Shown one piece after another: positions 1 through 9,088 of a DNA stretch of 64,000 bases. Source of the DNA: Bacillus renqingensis (GTDB taxonomy: Bacteria > Bacillota > Bacilli > Bacillales > Cytobacillaceae); the NCBI RefSeq assembly GCF_016464375.1, contig NZ_JADDIU010000009.1, positions 1-64,000 on the forward strand. The letters run 5' to 3'. The notes beneath the pieces were generated by a model. That model was not told where the DNA came from and did not search any database. It saw only the letters and a list, made by a program, of their open reading frames with translations. A program made the translations under genes and the position numbers. Every line of letters begins with the position of its first letter. The first letter of the stretch is position 1.

Positions 1-186
1 GAAAACAACTTTGACCCAATTTTCCTATACGCGCGTGTATGCGTGTATGCAAGGCTACTATTACTTCTTTTTATTATTTATAAATAAATAGGTTACTTCT
101 TGTTCCACTTGTTCCGAACCGTTGATTTTCCTTTTCATTACTAACTTTAGGGAAATAACAAGTATGGGAACAAGGTAAGATACAAC

Positions 187-519
187 TTAGCGTTGTTCCT
201 CGACTCGGGAATAAGCTCGTTGCTTTCCGTAGACAGGAAACGTTACAACACCATTCTTGTTCCCAGTGTACTTGTTCCACTCACTGATCTTTCTCATAAT
301 GGCACCGATGGCATAGGAATCTGAAGGCTTTAGCAATGATGCCTCTTTACCGAAACACTCACACCAAATTTCCATATTACAAACAAGGGTCCTTTTTACT
401 GTTCCAACACGGGTGCCGCCGCCAAATTCGCTACCGCCAAGGAAATTTCTACGCTCGTACAAAGACATCGTGTCCCAATCATCCGGCAAGAGCGTATCTA
501 GATAGGTCAGTCGTCCTCA
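187..519 (-). pseudogene. 5'-truncated VapE-like phage protein remnant
   Basis: The frame reads ...LTYLDTLLPDDWDTMSLYERRNFL and later VCNMEIWCECFGKEA, which I recognise as the C-terminal tail of virulence-associated E (VapE) proteins, the primase/helicase-like replication proteins of prophages and pathogenicity islands. Only about 110 residues remain. An in-frame TGA lies just upstream of position 519 and no P-loop part is visible, so this is a decayed fragment. It supports reading the left end of the window as a degraded mobile element. Family assignment is from memory of the conserved tail and is fairly confident; function is lost. Confidence 0.6.
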
Positions 520-562
520 CGATTATTAAACATTTTGATAACCATGACTTGCTTATCCAAGG

Positions 563-1102
563 TCATTCCCGCAGCAACACCCATAGCTCCAGATTGTCGT
601 TTTCTACGCTATAAAAAAACACTTGATCCACATAATTTTCAATATCCCATTCTCTTATTCCCCACTCGTTTGTAGTAATTAGTATAATTTTCCTAGATCT
701 ATTATTTTTTAAATCACAAAGGAACTTTCCAAATCTTTTAGGATTATCAAGAACTGTTTGCACTGGATGAAATATTGTGAAAGTATTTTCATTACCACTG
801 GGATTTGATTTTGTATGAGTCACATAACTATTTATATTAACAGTCATTCTTCCTAATTTATATGTAGTTGTTGACTTAACTGTATAGGGTAACAATTCTT
901 TGTTAAAAGCTCGATTAATATGATCTGATATATCGGACATAGAACCTGTTCTTATGATCCCCTTATCAAACTCCCTATTCAAACAAGAGAGAACTACCCT
1001 TAACTTAGCATCATTATCATATCCTCTTATCAACAATATCCTATTACTTTCATCACGTAAAAAATCCATTAAGGCTGAGATAGCCTTTTGTTCATCGCTC
1101 AT
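563..1102 (-). CDS. hypothetical protein (179 aa)
   Basis: I do not recognise this protein. It is soluble, with no signal peptide or membrane segment. Near the N-terminus RILLIRGYDNDAKLRVVLSCLNREF and later a hydrophobic strand KIILITTNEWGIREWDIENY look like alpha/beta core strands, as in a nucleotide-binding-type fold, but there is no Walker A. The ATG at 1102 follows a short AGGGAG-type ribosome site. It sits between a VapE remnant and other AT-rich orphans, so it may be cargo of the degraded element. Confidence 0.6.
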   Translation of the reverse strand: MSDEQKAISALMDFLRDESNRILLIRGYDNDAKLRVVLSCLNREFDKGIIRTGSMSDISDHINRAFNKELLPYTVKSTTTYKLGRMTVNINSYVTHTKSNPSGNENTFTIFHPVQTVLDNPKRFGKFLCDLKNNRSRKIILITTNEWGIREWDIENYVDQVFFYSVENDNLELWVLLRE

Positions 1103-1449
1103 TAATAACTCCCTCCCATATCAATATATACAACAAAATGTGATATTCTCCTAAAATCTCCTAATATATTAAATTATACCATAGGCAATAGTTTATTTAT
1201 AAATTCAAAATATAGCTTCCACCTTAAATAATCGTGTTCAAAATATGGCCAGTTTATGGAAGACCCTAAACTTATTGAAAATCCACAAGGTATGGTATGT
1301 TATACAACTGTCATTCATTAGTAAAATGGGTCGAGGGCGGTACAACATCATTGCAATCAACTGTATAGTCCAATCTATGTTATATATGTAAATGAGTTAT
1401 ATGTTAATATTTATCTGTAATTATCATTCTTAAAGTTAGTAGGGATTAT
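1103..1449. other. AT-rich intergenic gap, nothing recognised
   Basis: About 350 bases separate two divergent orphan genes. The stretch is AT-rich and must hold both promoters, but I see no convincing consensus pair, structured RNA or small gene. Confidence 0.4.
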
Positions 1450-1911
1450 ATGAGAAAAGTGTATTTGTTTTTAGACTTTGACGGTGTAATGGTCACAAAG
1501 TTCTCCAGTTTCTCAGAATTTCATGAGGGAATGGAATTTGACGATAAATGTATAAACACATTAAATCAACTTATTAAAATTATTAGGAACAAATATTCAT
1601 TTTCATTGGTCATCTCAAGTAACTGGAAATATGAATTAACCAAATCTGAAATAAAACATATGCTTATTGAGATTTATAATATTGATATAAGTGAAAACGA
1701 TATCCATTTTACCAAAAATACCGGAAATAAATACAATGAAATAAATTCATTTATTGATAACCTTGATTCAAAATGCTTAGTGATTATCCTTGAGGATGAT
1801 CCACTTCCAAGAAATCTAAATTACTTTCAAATAAGAACCCGCAGTGAAGATGGTATACGTGCAACTGACGACATTCTTAACGCAGTAGATGAATTAATTA
1901 AAAAGCAATAA
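1450..1911 (+). CDS. HAD-like domain protein
   Basis: The N-terminus LFLDFDGVMV is HAD motif I (DxDG, with the usual nucleophile and acid/base aspartates), VISSNWK resembles motif II (S/T after a hydrophobic strand), and VIILEDDPLP resembles the acidic motif IV. At 153 residues it is a minimal HAD domain without a cap, similar to the HAD domains found alone in phages or in RNA-repair proteins. Substrate cannot be deduced. The ATG at 1450 follows AGTAGGGATT. It stands alone in the AT-rich accessory segment and is followed by hairpins at about 2000-2090. Confidence 0.7.
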   Translation: MRKVYLFLDFDGVMVTKFSSFSEFHEGMEFDDKCINTLNQLIKIIRNKYSFSLVISSNWKYELTKSEIKHMLIEIYNIDISENDIHFTKNTGNKYNEINSFIDNLDSKCLVIILEDDPLPRNLNYFQIRTRSEDGIRATDDILNAVDELIKKQ

Positions 1912-1989
1912 AGCCTTCTGATACTATTTCCCCCAATTAAAGTAACAGATGATTTTTACTAAGTATAAAAACCAATAACACGTCAATAA

Positions 1990-2095
1990 TTATAAAGTTG
2001 TTCAGGTGGGATTCTCTTCGGATCAGGAGAATCATGTTAGTTGCCTAGTACCCTACAAATTTAGTCGATCAGAGGGTACTGGGTGCTATTTTTAT
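1990..2095 (+). terminator. paired hairpins, probable terminator or small structured RNA
   Basis: Two hairpins follow each other: GATTCTC with GAGAATC (about 2009-2032), then AGTACCCT with AGGGTACT, followed by GGGTGCTATTTTTATT. The second looks like an intrinsic terminator with a large loop. It may end the HAD gene transcript; the extra upstream hairpin leaves room for a small RNA, for which I see no clear promoter. Confidence 0.4.
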
Positions 2096-2361
2096 TAAAC
2101 GTATGATTACAGCCACTGAATGATACGAAATGCACCAGTAAATGACAGGTGATTACCACCTCACATTTTCTAAATGATTAAAAAGTAAAAAGCCATACGT
2201 ATATTCAGTTATAAACTTTTATGCTTGTTGTACTAATTTGATTGGTTTCAATAAGAGCCGTAACAACAAACGGCCCGATAACGAAAAAAAGGATAATCAC
2301 CTTATAAGTGTTCGAGACATATGATGGGGGTATAATCATGTATCTCTGGAGGTATATCACA

Positions 2362-2940
2362 ATGAATAACTTTTATTATATGTATCCTCACCTAAACCCT
2401 TATTACGGTTATGTACCAATGCGTAATTTAAATTATATTTGGGATCCCGGTTATTGGGATATGCCAAATACAGAGGGCTATGGTAACCAATTTTCTCCAC
2501 ATCCAAATATTCAAAGGGATATTAGTAATCCCATATTAAAAGATCAGGGAGATAACCCTTTTGTAATAAATATCAATCAAGCTGCCAAACAAAATAACAC
2601 TTACCGTGACACTATATGGACTGGAAAGCATTTACAAGTGACTTTAATGAGTATTAATGTTGGAGAAGATATAGGTCTTGAAATTCATCATAACGTTGAT
2701 CAATTTTTACGTATTGAGGAAGGTCAAGGACTTGTTCAAATGGGTAAGGAGAAAAATAATTTGGACTTTGAAAAATATGTAGGTGACGATTTTGCCATTA
2801 TGGTACCTTCTGGTACATGGCATAATGTAACCAATACAGGTAATACGCCGTTAAAGCTTTACTCCATTTATGGACCGCCTAACCACCCATTTGGTACTGT
2901 TCATATGACAAAAGCAGATGCTGAAGCCGCTGGAGATTAA
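2362..2940 (+). CDS. cupin-domain protein
   Basis: A 192-residue protein with a Tyr/Asn/Pro-rich N-terminus (MNNFYYMYPHLNPYYG) followed by a single cupin barrel. Cupin motif 1 is GLEIHHNVDQFLRIEEGQG (metal-binding His/His/Gln/Glu pattern) and motif 2 is VPSGTWHNVTNTGNTPLKL with its conserved His. Such proteins are usually metal-dependent sugar isomerases, oxygenases or binding proteins. The Tyr-rich head resembles Bacillus spore-surface proteins, which is only an inference. The ATG at 2362 is chosen because TGGAGGT lies 9 bases upstream; an in-frame start at 2308 has no such site. Confidence 0.75.
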   Translation: MNNFYYMYPHLNPYYGYVPMRNLNYIWDPGYWDMPNTEGYGNQFSPHPNIQRDISNPILKDQGDNPFVININQAAKQNNTYRDTIWTGKHLQVTLMSINVGEDIGLEIHHNVDQFLRIEEGQGLVQMGKEKNNLDFEKYVGDDFAIMVPSGTWHNVTNTGNTPLKLYSIYGPPNHPFGTVHMTKADAEAAGD

Positions 2941-3016
2941 AGTCTAGGTATTCTAGAATCGGGCGCTTTTACTGCATAGCAATGTATTGGTTCGGATAAC
3001 AGAAGAATTTCTATAA

Positions 3017-3442
3017 TTAATCTACTGTATTCTTGGATAGCTTTTTAAATTCCTTGTCAGAGATAAATCTATGGGAATAGGACAAAACGCTATAATTAGT
3101 GTTTTGCTCCCCCGGTATACGAATTGTCATTCGAATTAGCTTAAATGGTGGGTTAAGTGGTCCTTCGAATCCAATCACCCTTAAAGAGACATCATATGAA
3201 TCATTTGCAATGTCCCTTGATATCTTTTCAATTCTGCTAGATGTAAATAACTGTTTATCATTGTGGTTACTCATTATGTCAAGAATAGTTTCACCGAGAT
3301 ACCTTAAAAATGCTTCTTCCATAACGCTAGGGGGATGATTTTGGGGTATTATCTCAGTTTCCGTTTTTGCTTCTGTAATAATTTCGCTGTAACCAAGTGA
3401 AAGAAAGGTAAAAATGAATATGGATAGTAAGATTTTATTCAT
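3017..3442 (-). CDS. secreted DUF3888-like protein
   Basis: A 141-residue protein with a Sec signal peptide (MNKILLSIFIFTFLSLGYSE...) and a charged exported domain: EEAFLRYLGETILDIMSNH, then a beta-rich part VSLRVIGFEGPLNPPFKLIRMTIRI. This pattern matches small Bacillus exported proteins of the DUF3888 type, whose function is unknown. There is no lipobox. Assignment is from general resemblance only. Confidence 0.6.
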   Translation of the reverse strand: MNKILLSIFIFTFLSLGYSEIITEAKTETEIIPQNHPPSVMEEAFLRYLGETILDIMSNHNDKQLFTSSRIEKISRDIANDSYDVSLRVIGFEGPLNPPFKLIRMTIRIPGEQNTNYSVLSYSHRFISDKEFKKLSKNTVD

Positions 3443-3550
3443 TAGCTCAACACCTTTTTGAAACTATAATTCCCATAAAAATGGGGTTTATTCTTATGTT
3501 GGAATTGGAAGGGGTATATTTAAAACAAACGGGCGCGATTTTTGAACATC

Positions 3551-3599
3551 AAAAGCCTAATTCCTTGTTAAAGATAGGCAGGAATTAGGCTTTTTTTTC
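3551..3599 (+). terminator. strong intrinsic terminator
   Basis: AAAAGCCTAATTCCT pairs with AGGAATTAGGCTTTT and is followed by a run of eight T. On the plus strand it would stop any transcript entering the recombinase gene from upstream; read on the minus strand it also has a T-run from AAAA. Confidence 0.75.
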
Positions 3600-3894
3600 T
3601 ACGTTATTTTTTTAACCCCCCAACTGGTAAATACGGTGGCAACAGGTGGTAAGTTCTGTGGCAATCACTGGGAAAAAAGATGACACAAGTGGTACATTTC
3701 TTTGGCTGTAATCAAACGTATCATTCTTCCATCTTAAAATATAATTATCCCAAATTTAAAACCTTCCGCTATATTAACTACCCATAAATCAATCCAATAT
3801 TACTATTCAATAATAAAATATTGTTAAATGTCAATAATGATATCAGGTAAACACTGTTACATCTCAAAAACAAGCTGAAAGGACCTGAAAAACA
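3600..3894. other. recombinase upstream region, possible attachment-site remnant
   Basis: This gap holds GGTGG/GTGGCAA-type short repeats (about 3640-3690) unlike the surrounding AT-rich DNA. Large serine recombinases usually have their phage attachment site next to their gene, so this or the 3' side could be att DNA. I see no exact duplicated core. Confidence 0.25.
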
Positions 3895-5373
3895 ATGAGA
3901 TGTGCAGTTTATATTCGTGTATCAACTGATAAGGAAGAACAGAAAGCATCATTAAAGTATCAACAAGATTTGTTCTTCAGACATATTGAAGAGAAAGGCT
4001 GGGATATCTTTAATTTCTATGTGGATGTACAAACGGGTACCACATCCAAACGAAAAAATCTCCAAAAGATGATTGAAGATGCTAAGGCTAAAAAATTCGA
4101 TGTTATTCTTGCCAAGGAACTATCGCGATTAGCACGTAACGGTGAATTATCTTATCAAATTAAAAACTTGTGTGAAAACCAAGGAATTCACATCATCACG
4201 TTAGACAATGCCATAAATACCTTGACCGGTAATACACATATGTTTGGCCTTTATGCTTGGATGTATGAGCAGGAATCACAAAACACAAGTAATCGTGTAA
4301 AGGAATCGGTTAAATCCCGAGCCACAAAAGGGCTATTCAGGGGTTCCATTCCACCATATGGATATGAACTAAGGGATGGCAGGCTTTTTATAAGAAATGA
4401 TGAAACACCTAGTATCGTTAAAAGGATTTACGATGAATACCTTGCTGGTTCCGGACGTGTAAGTATTGCAAAACGATTGTATAACGAAGGAATAAGAACA
4501 CCTGCTCAGGTGTCAGGAAGGTCAAATGCTAGTGACAAATGGCATGATACCACACTGCGATTAATCCTAACTAATCCTCATTATGTAGGTGATCTTGTTC
4601 AAGCCAAAACAGCCACCGTCAGTGTAACAAACAAGAAACGTAAAATTCAGCCTAAAGAGGAACAAATTATAATTCCAAACACCCATGAGGCTATAATTCC
4701 GAGAGACGTTTTTGATGCGGTGCAACACCAAGTAAAGCTTAGAAAAAGATATATCACTGCACCAAAACTACATTTGTTCACTAATATTCTTTTCTGTTCC
4801 GATTGTGGCTCCGGTTTGTGGTATCGAGCCAATAGACAAGGATATATTTGCGGTAGTTATTCTAGGCACGGTAAAAAGGCCTGTAGCAAACATAATATTA
4901 AAGAAAGTTTGCTTATCGATACAATCATATCCGACATAAAGATGTTAATTGAAAAAATTAACAAAGAGAATTACATCAAAGAATTACAAAGCAAGACCGA
5001 AAAATCAAAAACGAAACTACAAAGGAAAGCTGAAAAATATACTAAACAAATTGATGTACTTAAAGCCCGAAAACGAAAGTACATTAAGCTGTTGGCGGAT
5101 GATCAAATAACCCAAGATGATTATCTCGAAATAATTGAATCCGACAATGCTGAATTAGCTATGTTGGTGGAGAAAAAAAGTGAATTACTATTCTCATCAG
5201 AAAGTGAACAGGTTTTTGAAAGTATTAAAAAGCTAAAAAAAGAGCTTCTTCAATTTCTGAATTTCGACGAATTAACACCAGAAATGTTGCACCGATTAAT
5301 TAGTCGTATCGAAGTAAAAGAAGATAGTACACCCGTAATTCACTATCGATTCAACCTACCAAGATTTGAATAG
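3895..5373 (+). CDS. large serine recombinase (site-specific integrase)
   Basis: A 492-residue large serine recombinase. Residues 1-150 are the catalytic resolvase fold with the nucleophile Ser10 in YIRVSTDKEE and the arginine-rich LAKELSRLARN motif. Next come the recombinase domain (GSIPPYGYELRDGRLFI...), a zinc ribbon (CSDCGSGLWYRANRQGYICGSY...C), and a long Lys/Glu coiled-coil tail as in phage and transposon integrases. It would catalyse integration and excision of a mobile element. The gene looks intact and ends only 12 bases from the stop of rlmD, which suggests that the rlmD 3' end is the attachment site. The rest of the element seems lost. Confidence 0.92.
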   Translation: MRCAVYIRVSTDKEEQKASLKYQQDLFFRHIEEKGWDIFNFYVDVQTGTTSKRKNLQKMIEDAKAKKFDVILAKELSRLARNGELSYQIKNLCENQGIHIITLDNAINTLTGNTHMFGLYAWMYEQESQNTSNRVKESVKSRATKGLFRGSIPPYGYELRDGRLFIRNDETPSIVKRIYDEYLAGSGRVSIAKRLYNEGIRTPAQVSGRSNASDKWHDTTLRLILTNPHYVGDLVQAKTATVSVTNKKRKIQPKEEQIIIPNTHEAIIPRDVFDAVQHQVKLRKRYITAPKLHLFTNILFCSDCGSGLWYRANRQGYICGSYSRHGKKACSKHNIKESLLIDTIISDIKMLIEKINKENYIKELQSKTEKSKTKLQRKAEKYTKQIDVLKARKRKYIKLLADDQITQDDYLEIIESDNAELAMLVEKKSELLFSSESEQVFESIKKLKKELLQFLNFDELTPEMLHRLISRIEVKEDSTPVIHYRFNLPRFE

Positions 5374-5409
5374 AAGCAAAGAACCTTAATCGGTTCCTGC
5401 TTCCTTTTT
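5373..5409. terminator. bidirectional terminator overlapping the rlmD stop
   Basis: GAAGCA-AA-GAACC pairs with GGTTC-C-TGCTTC across a short loop, followed by CTTTTT on the plus strand. The hairpin covers the last codons of rlmD (KKEAGTD, stop) and immediately follows the recombinase stop, so it can end both convergent transcripts. Confidence 0.65.
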
Positions 5410-6780
5410 AACTATCTGCGAGACGCACTCAACGTGCGCCGTCTGTGGGAACATATCCACCGGCTGGATATAGTTCACGTTGAATTTAGAACTTAAAGAT
5501 TGAATATCTTTTGCTAAGGTTGATGGATTACAGGAAACATAGATTAACTTCTCAGGCTGTACCTGTAAAATCGTTTGGATCAGCTGGCTGTCAAGGCCTG
5601 TCCTTGGCGGATCGACTACAACCACATCTGGCTTCCAGCCTTTTTTCACCCACTTTGGCAACACTTCCTCTGCTTTTCCCGGAACATATTTCGTATTGGT
5701 AAACCGATGACGCTTTGCGTTTTTCTTGGCGTCCTCAATCGATTCTGGAATTACATCCATTCCACGAACTTCCGCTGCTTGATCTGCAAGCCATAACCCG
5801 ATGGTTCCAACACCGCAATAGGCATCAACTACTTTTTCCGTTCCCGTCAGACCGGCTGCTTTTTTCACCTCATGATAAAGTTTTAATGTTTGAGTCGGGT
5901 TTAATTGAAAGAAGGTTCGTGCTGACAGCTCAAACTGCAGGTCACCTAATGTTTCTTGGATAAAATCTTCACCCGCAAGCTTGAATGTTTCCTCACCAAA
6001 AATCAGCGACGTTTTTTCACCATTGATGTTTTGCACAATCGACTTCACATTTGGCAGCCGCTTGTGGATTTCTTCTAGTATGAGCTCCTTTTTGGGCAGC
6101 TGTTTCTGCGATGTGATTAACACAACTTGGAGTTCACCGGTTTGCACGCCAACACGGGTCACAATCGTCCTTACGACCCCTTTCCGCGTTTTTTCATTAT
6201 ATATTGGAATGCGTAGATCTTGTAATATTTGCTTCACCGTAGCAGTTGCTTCATTTGTTTGGGAATGCTGAACTGCACATTGGTCGATATTGATTAATTG
6301 ATGGGAATTTAAGCCATATAGTCCTGCCAGCAGTTTGCCGTTTTTTTCAGCAACTTGAAAACTGCTTTTATTGCGGTAGCCCCATGGGTCATCCATCCCA
6401 ATTGTTTCACGGATATCTAGCGTATCAAGCTTAAGATTCGTATGACGTTCGAGTGCCTGGACGATGATATCGCGTTTTTCCTTAAGCTGCTGATTGTAGG
6501 CCAGATGCTGCAGCTGGCAGCCGCCGCATTGTTCGTAAACAGGGCAAAGCGGCTTGACTCGATGCGGCGACTTGATGCGAATTTTTTTAAGCTTTGCTTC
6601 GGCATATTTAGGATGAATCTTTGTGGCCTCTACCACTACTTCTTCCCCTGGAAGTGCTCCTGGCACAAAGACAACTTGTTTTTTAAAATAACCGACACCT
6701 TCGCCATTAATCCCCAACCGCTTAATCGTCAACGGAAACGTCTGCTTCGGTTTGAGTTTAATTGAATGCTCTGTTTTCAT
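5386..6780 (-). CDS. rlmD: 23S rRNA (uracil-5-)-methyltransferase RlmD/RlmCD family
   Basis: A 464-residue RumA/TrmA-family enzyme that methylates C5 of a uridine in 23S rRNA using SAM. It has an N-terminal TRAM domain ([22 protein letters not shown]...), iron-sulfur ligands in [15 protein letters not shown], the SAM site [23 protein letters not shown], and the catalytic cysteine in [12 protein letters not shown]. The start at 6780 is chosen because TTGGAGTG precedes it and it opens the TRAM domain; an upstream in-frame extension to 6936 runs through a repeat. Its 3' end abuts a serine recombinase. rum/rlmCD genes are known integration targets in Firmicutes. Which uridine is modified cannot be told from sequence. 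Confidence 0.93.
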   Translation of the reverse strand: MKTEHSIKLKPKQTFPLTIKRLGINGEGVGYFKKQVVFVPGALPGEEVVVEATKIHPKYAEAKLKKIRIKSPHRVKPLCPVYEQCGGCQLQHLAYNQQLKEKRDIIVQALERHTNLKLDTLDIRETIGMDDPWGYRNKSSFQVAEKNGKLLAGLYGLNSHQLINIDQCAVQHSQTNEATATVKQILQDLRIPIYNEKTRKGVVRTIVTRVGVQTGELQVVLITSQKQLPKKELILEEIHKRLPNVKSIVQNINGEKTSLIFGEETFKLAGEDFIQETLGDLQFELSARTFFQLNPTQTLKLYHEVKKAAGLTGTEKVVDAYCGVGTIGLWLADQAAEVRGMDVIPESIEDAKKNAKRHRFTNTKYVPGKAEEVLPKWVKKGWKPDVVVVDPPRTGLDSQLIQTILQVQPEKLIYVSCNPSTLAKDIQSLSSKFNVNYIQPVDMFPQTAHVECVSQIVKKEAGTD

Positions 6781-6884
6781 AACGTTCACTCCAAATTTAG
6801 CTAGCAAATGATCTTTTCTTAGAAAAGCTTTATTTATTATCACCGTATTATAGCACGAAATAAAGAGAAACCGAATTTCAGCAG

Positions 6885-6936
6885 TGGAGTGTCCACCCCA
6901 GGAGGACAAATGTCCACGGGTGGTGCCTGACACCAT
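6885..6936. repeat. short palindromic repeat, GGTGCCTGACACC copy
   Basis: GGTGCCTGACACC at 6923-6935 is one arm of the palindrome seen complete at 14610-14650, 31683-31725 and 51493-51538. Here it is preceded by the inverted pieces GTGTCCACCCC and GTCCACGGGTGG. It lies between rlmD and the kinase pseudogene. Confidence 0.6.
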
Positions 6937-6941
6937 GATAT

Positions 6942-8181
6942 TTATGCACTTGGAAATTGGATGGTGAAGGTTGTGCCTTTTCCGGGTTCGCTTTGGACAG
7001 TTACTTTGCCTTTCATTGCTTGAATGAGTTGAAAGGATATGGTGAGCCCAACACCGGTGCCTTTTTCTTTTGTTGTGTAGAATGGTGTGCCTAGTTTTTT
7101 CACTTGGCTTTTGGTCATGCCTTTGCCGTTATCAATGATTTCAATGGAAATTACACCATCATTTTCAAATGTGTGTACAGTAAGAATTCCTCCCGTATTC
7201 ATCGCTTCAATGCCATTTTTGATAATATTGACTAAAACCTGCTTCATTTCCCCTTTGTTACCTTTTATATAGAGCGAATCTTGAATATTTGATTCAATGG
7301 TTATATTTTGGATATTGGAATAAGATTTCATCAGTTCAACTGTTTTCTTAACCTCTTCCGAAATATTGATAAAGGATAATTCCTCTGTATGAGGTTTGGC
7401 AAGAGACAAATAATCATTTATGATAGATTGGGCATGGTCTAATTCATTTAAGGCAATCTTAATATAAGACTTCTGTGATTCCAGCAGGTTTTCCCCATCG
7501 GACATCAATTGTAGGAAGCCACGAACACTTGTTAATGGGTTTCTAACTTCATGGGCAACTGAAGCTGCCAATTGACTGACCACGTTTAATTTTTCATCTC
7601 TTTGCAATTTTTCACGGATGGCAATTTGCTGATTAATATTTTCAATTATTAATACCACCATCATCAAGCAAATCCATGTAATCGTATAAAATATCAGCAT
7701 AAAACTCACTTGCGAACTTTGGTTCTTAAAAAGCAGAGTAAGTATAACAATCAATGTATTGGCCCAAAATACGATACTGACAAACACAAGTTTGTTTTTT
7801 TTATGAAAGGATTCTATTTTATTTCCCATAAAAATCAGCACTGCGCAGGTGAGAGAATAATTCACGAAAACCACATAAAATCCTTCCCCGCCCATCATAA
7901 ATCGAATAAGCAACAAAATAATTCCCGTAATCAGACCAGGAATAGTTCCTCCATATACGAATGAGATAATAAACGGGATAATCCTGAAATCATATACATA
8001 TCCCTCTAAATTGAATTGGAAAAGACATGGCAAGAATTAAGATAATGATGGAAATGATGGTAAGTTTTGAATAAGGCTTTCTCCGTTCACGTTCTTTTTC
8101 ATTAAAAAATAAATGATAGACAAGGATAGGAAAGAGGATCACCAGAACTTGATATAAAACAACCTTAAAATAGATTGACAT
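6942..8181 (-). pseudogene. KinB-like membrane histidine kinase, frameshifted
   Basis: Two overlapping frames together encode one kinase of about 413 residues. The first (from 8181, MSIYFKVVLYQVLVILFPIL..., ending SFPIQF) supplies the first two membrane helices. The second supplies the remaining helices (IIPFIISFVYGG...), the HisKA site HEVRNPLTSVRGFLQL, and the ATPase N and G boxes ([20 protein letters not shown]). The join is near 8015-8028, where one extra base separates FPIQ from LEGYVYDFR. Domain order and helix spacing resemble KinB, a sporulation kinase feeding Spo0F. Either the gene is inactive or a base-calling error exists in a short T/A run. Confidence 0.75.
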
Positions 8182-8275
8182 GTACTAACACCCCAAAGGT
8201 ATATGACATAATTGTTATTCTCAAAATAATCTTATGTTTTATTTGTCATGGTGTAAATCATTTTTCGAAAAAGAA

Positions 8276-8302
8276 AAACCGGACTTCAACGAAATCCGGT
8301 TT
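8276..8302 (-). terminator. terminator of pdaA
   Basis: AAACCGGA and TCCGGTTT form a hairpin that overlaps the end of the pdaA reading frame and is followed on the minus strand by TTTTTCTTTTT. Confidence 0.65.
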
Positions 8303-9068
8303 CCTTTTTCTTCATTAAATGATCAAGGCTTTTGAATTCGTAGCCTTTCCTTTTCAAGTCCTGGATGGCTTTTTCAAGGGCATCGGCATTATCCTTTGAA
8401 ACAGAGTGTAACAGCAGAACACAGCCAGGGTGAATCTGCTTCATAATATTATCATAAGCGTATTGCCAGCCTTTTTGCTGATTAATATTCCAATCGACGA
8501 AGGCAAGCGACCAGAAGACATGAGTGTAACCCTCTTCTTTCGCAATTTGCAGCGTTCTTTCACTAAAAATTCCGCGTGGCGGGCGTAAATATTTCATTTC
8601 TTTCTGCCCGGTAACCTCTTTGGTTTTAACCTTTACCTTGTCAAGCTCCTCACGAATTTTTGCCTCATTCATTGTGGTGAAATCGGGATGACTCCACGAA
8701 TGGTTGCCGATGATATGGCCTTCTTTTACAATCTGTTTCGACAGCTCCGGCTTTGACTCTAAAAAATGCCCTGTCACAAAAAAAGTTGCCGGAACCTTTT
8801 CCTTTTTTAACACCTTAAGAATTTTGGGCATCAAGCCATTTTCATAACCAGCATCAAAAGTTAGATATAAAGTTTTTGTGCTAGGATCCCCTTTGTAGAC
8901 AGCACCGTATTTGGCAAGAATCTCATTGTATTGAGCACCTGCATCTGGCGGCTGTTCATTAACTGCTTTTTTAAACCCCCAGTGAATCGGTTGATTAGAT
9001 ACTGCGTATGTAACATTTGGTCCCAATAAGAGCATCATTCCCATGAGGCAGATTGCAAATTTCTTCAT
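8286..9068 (-). CDS. pdaA: polysaccharide deacetylase PdaA, muramic-delta-lactam synthesis
   Basis: A 260-residue exported enzyme with a signal peptide (MKKFAICLMGMMLLLGPNVTYA). It carries the NodB deacetylase motifs TFDAGYENG (motif 1, catalytic Asp and metal Asp), HIIGNHSWSHPDF (motif 2, two metal-binding His), and RPPRGIFS (motif 3). The family enzyme PdaA removes the acetyl group from N-acetylmuramic acid in the spore cortex so that the delta-lactam can form, which spores need for germination. Gene position after the rlmD homologue matches the B. subtilis yfjO-yfjS area. It probably acts in the mother-cell/forespore intermembrane space. Confidence 0.93.
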   Translation of the reverse strand: MKKFAICLMGMMLLLGPNVTYAVSNQPIHWGFKKAVNEQPPDAGAQYNEILAKYGAVYKGDPSTKTLYLTFDAGYENGLMPKILKVLKKEKVPATFFVTGHFLESKPELSKQIVKEGHIIGNHSWSHPDFTTMNEAKIREELDKVKVKTKEVTGQKEMKYLRPPRGIFSERTLQIAKEEGYTHVFWSLAFVDWNINQQKGWQYAYDNIMKQIHPGCVLLLHSVSKDNADALEKAIQDLKRKGYEFKSLDHLMKKKETGFR

Positions 9069-9088
9069 CTTTGTTCCCCCTTATTTTT

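Noticed and set aside
6781..6936. N-terminal extension of rlmD to 6936
   Set aside because: The added residues run through a palindromic repeat, are not TRAM-like, and the ATG at 6780 has a good ribosome site.
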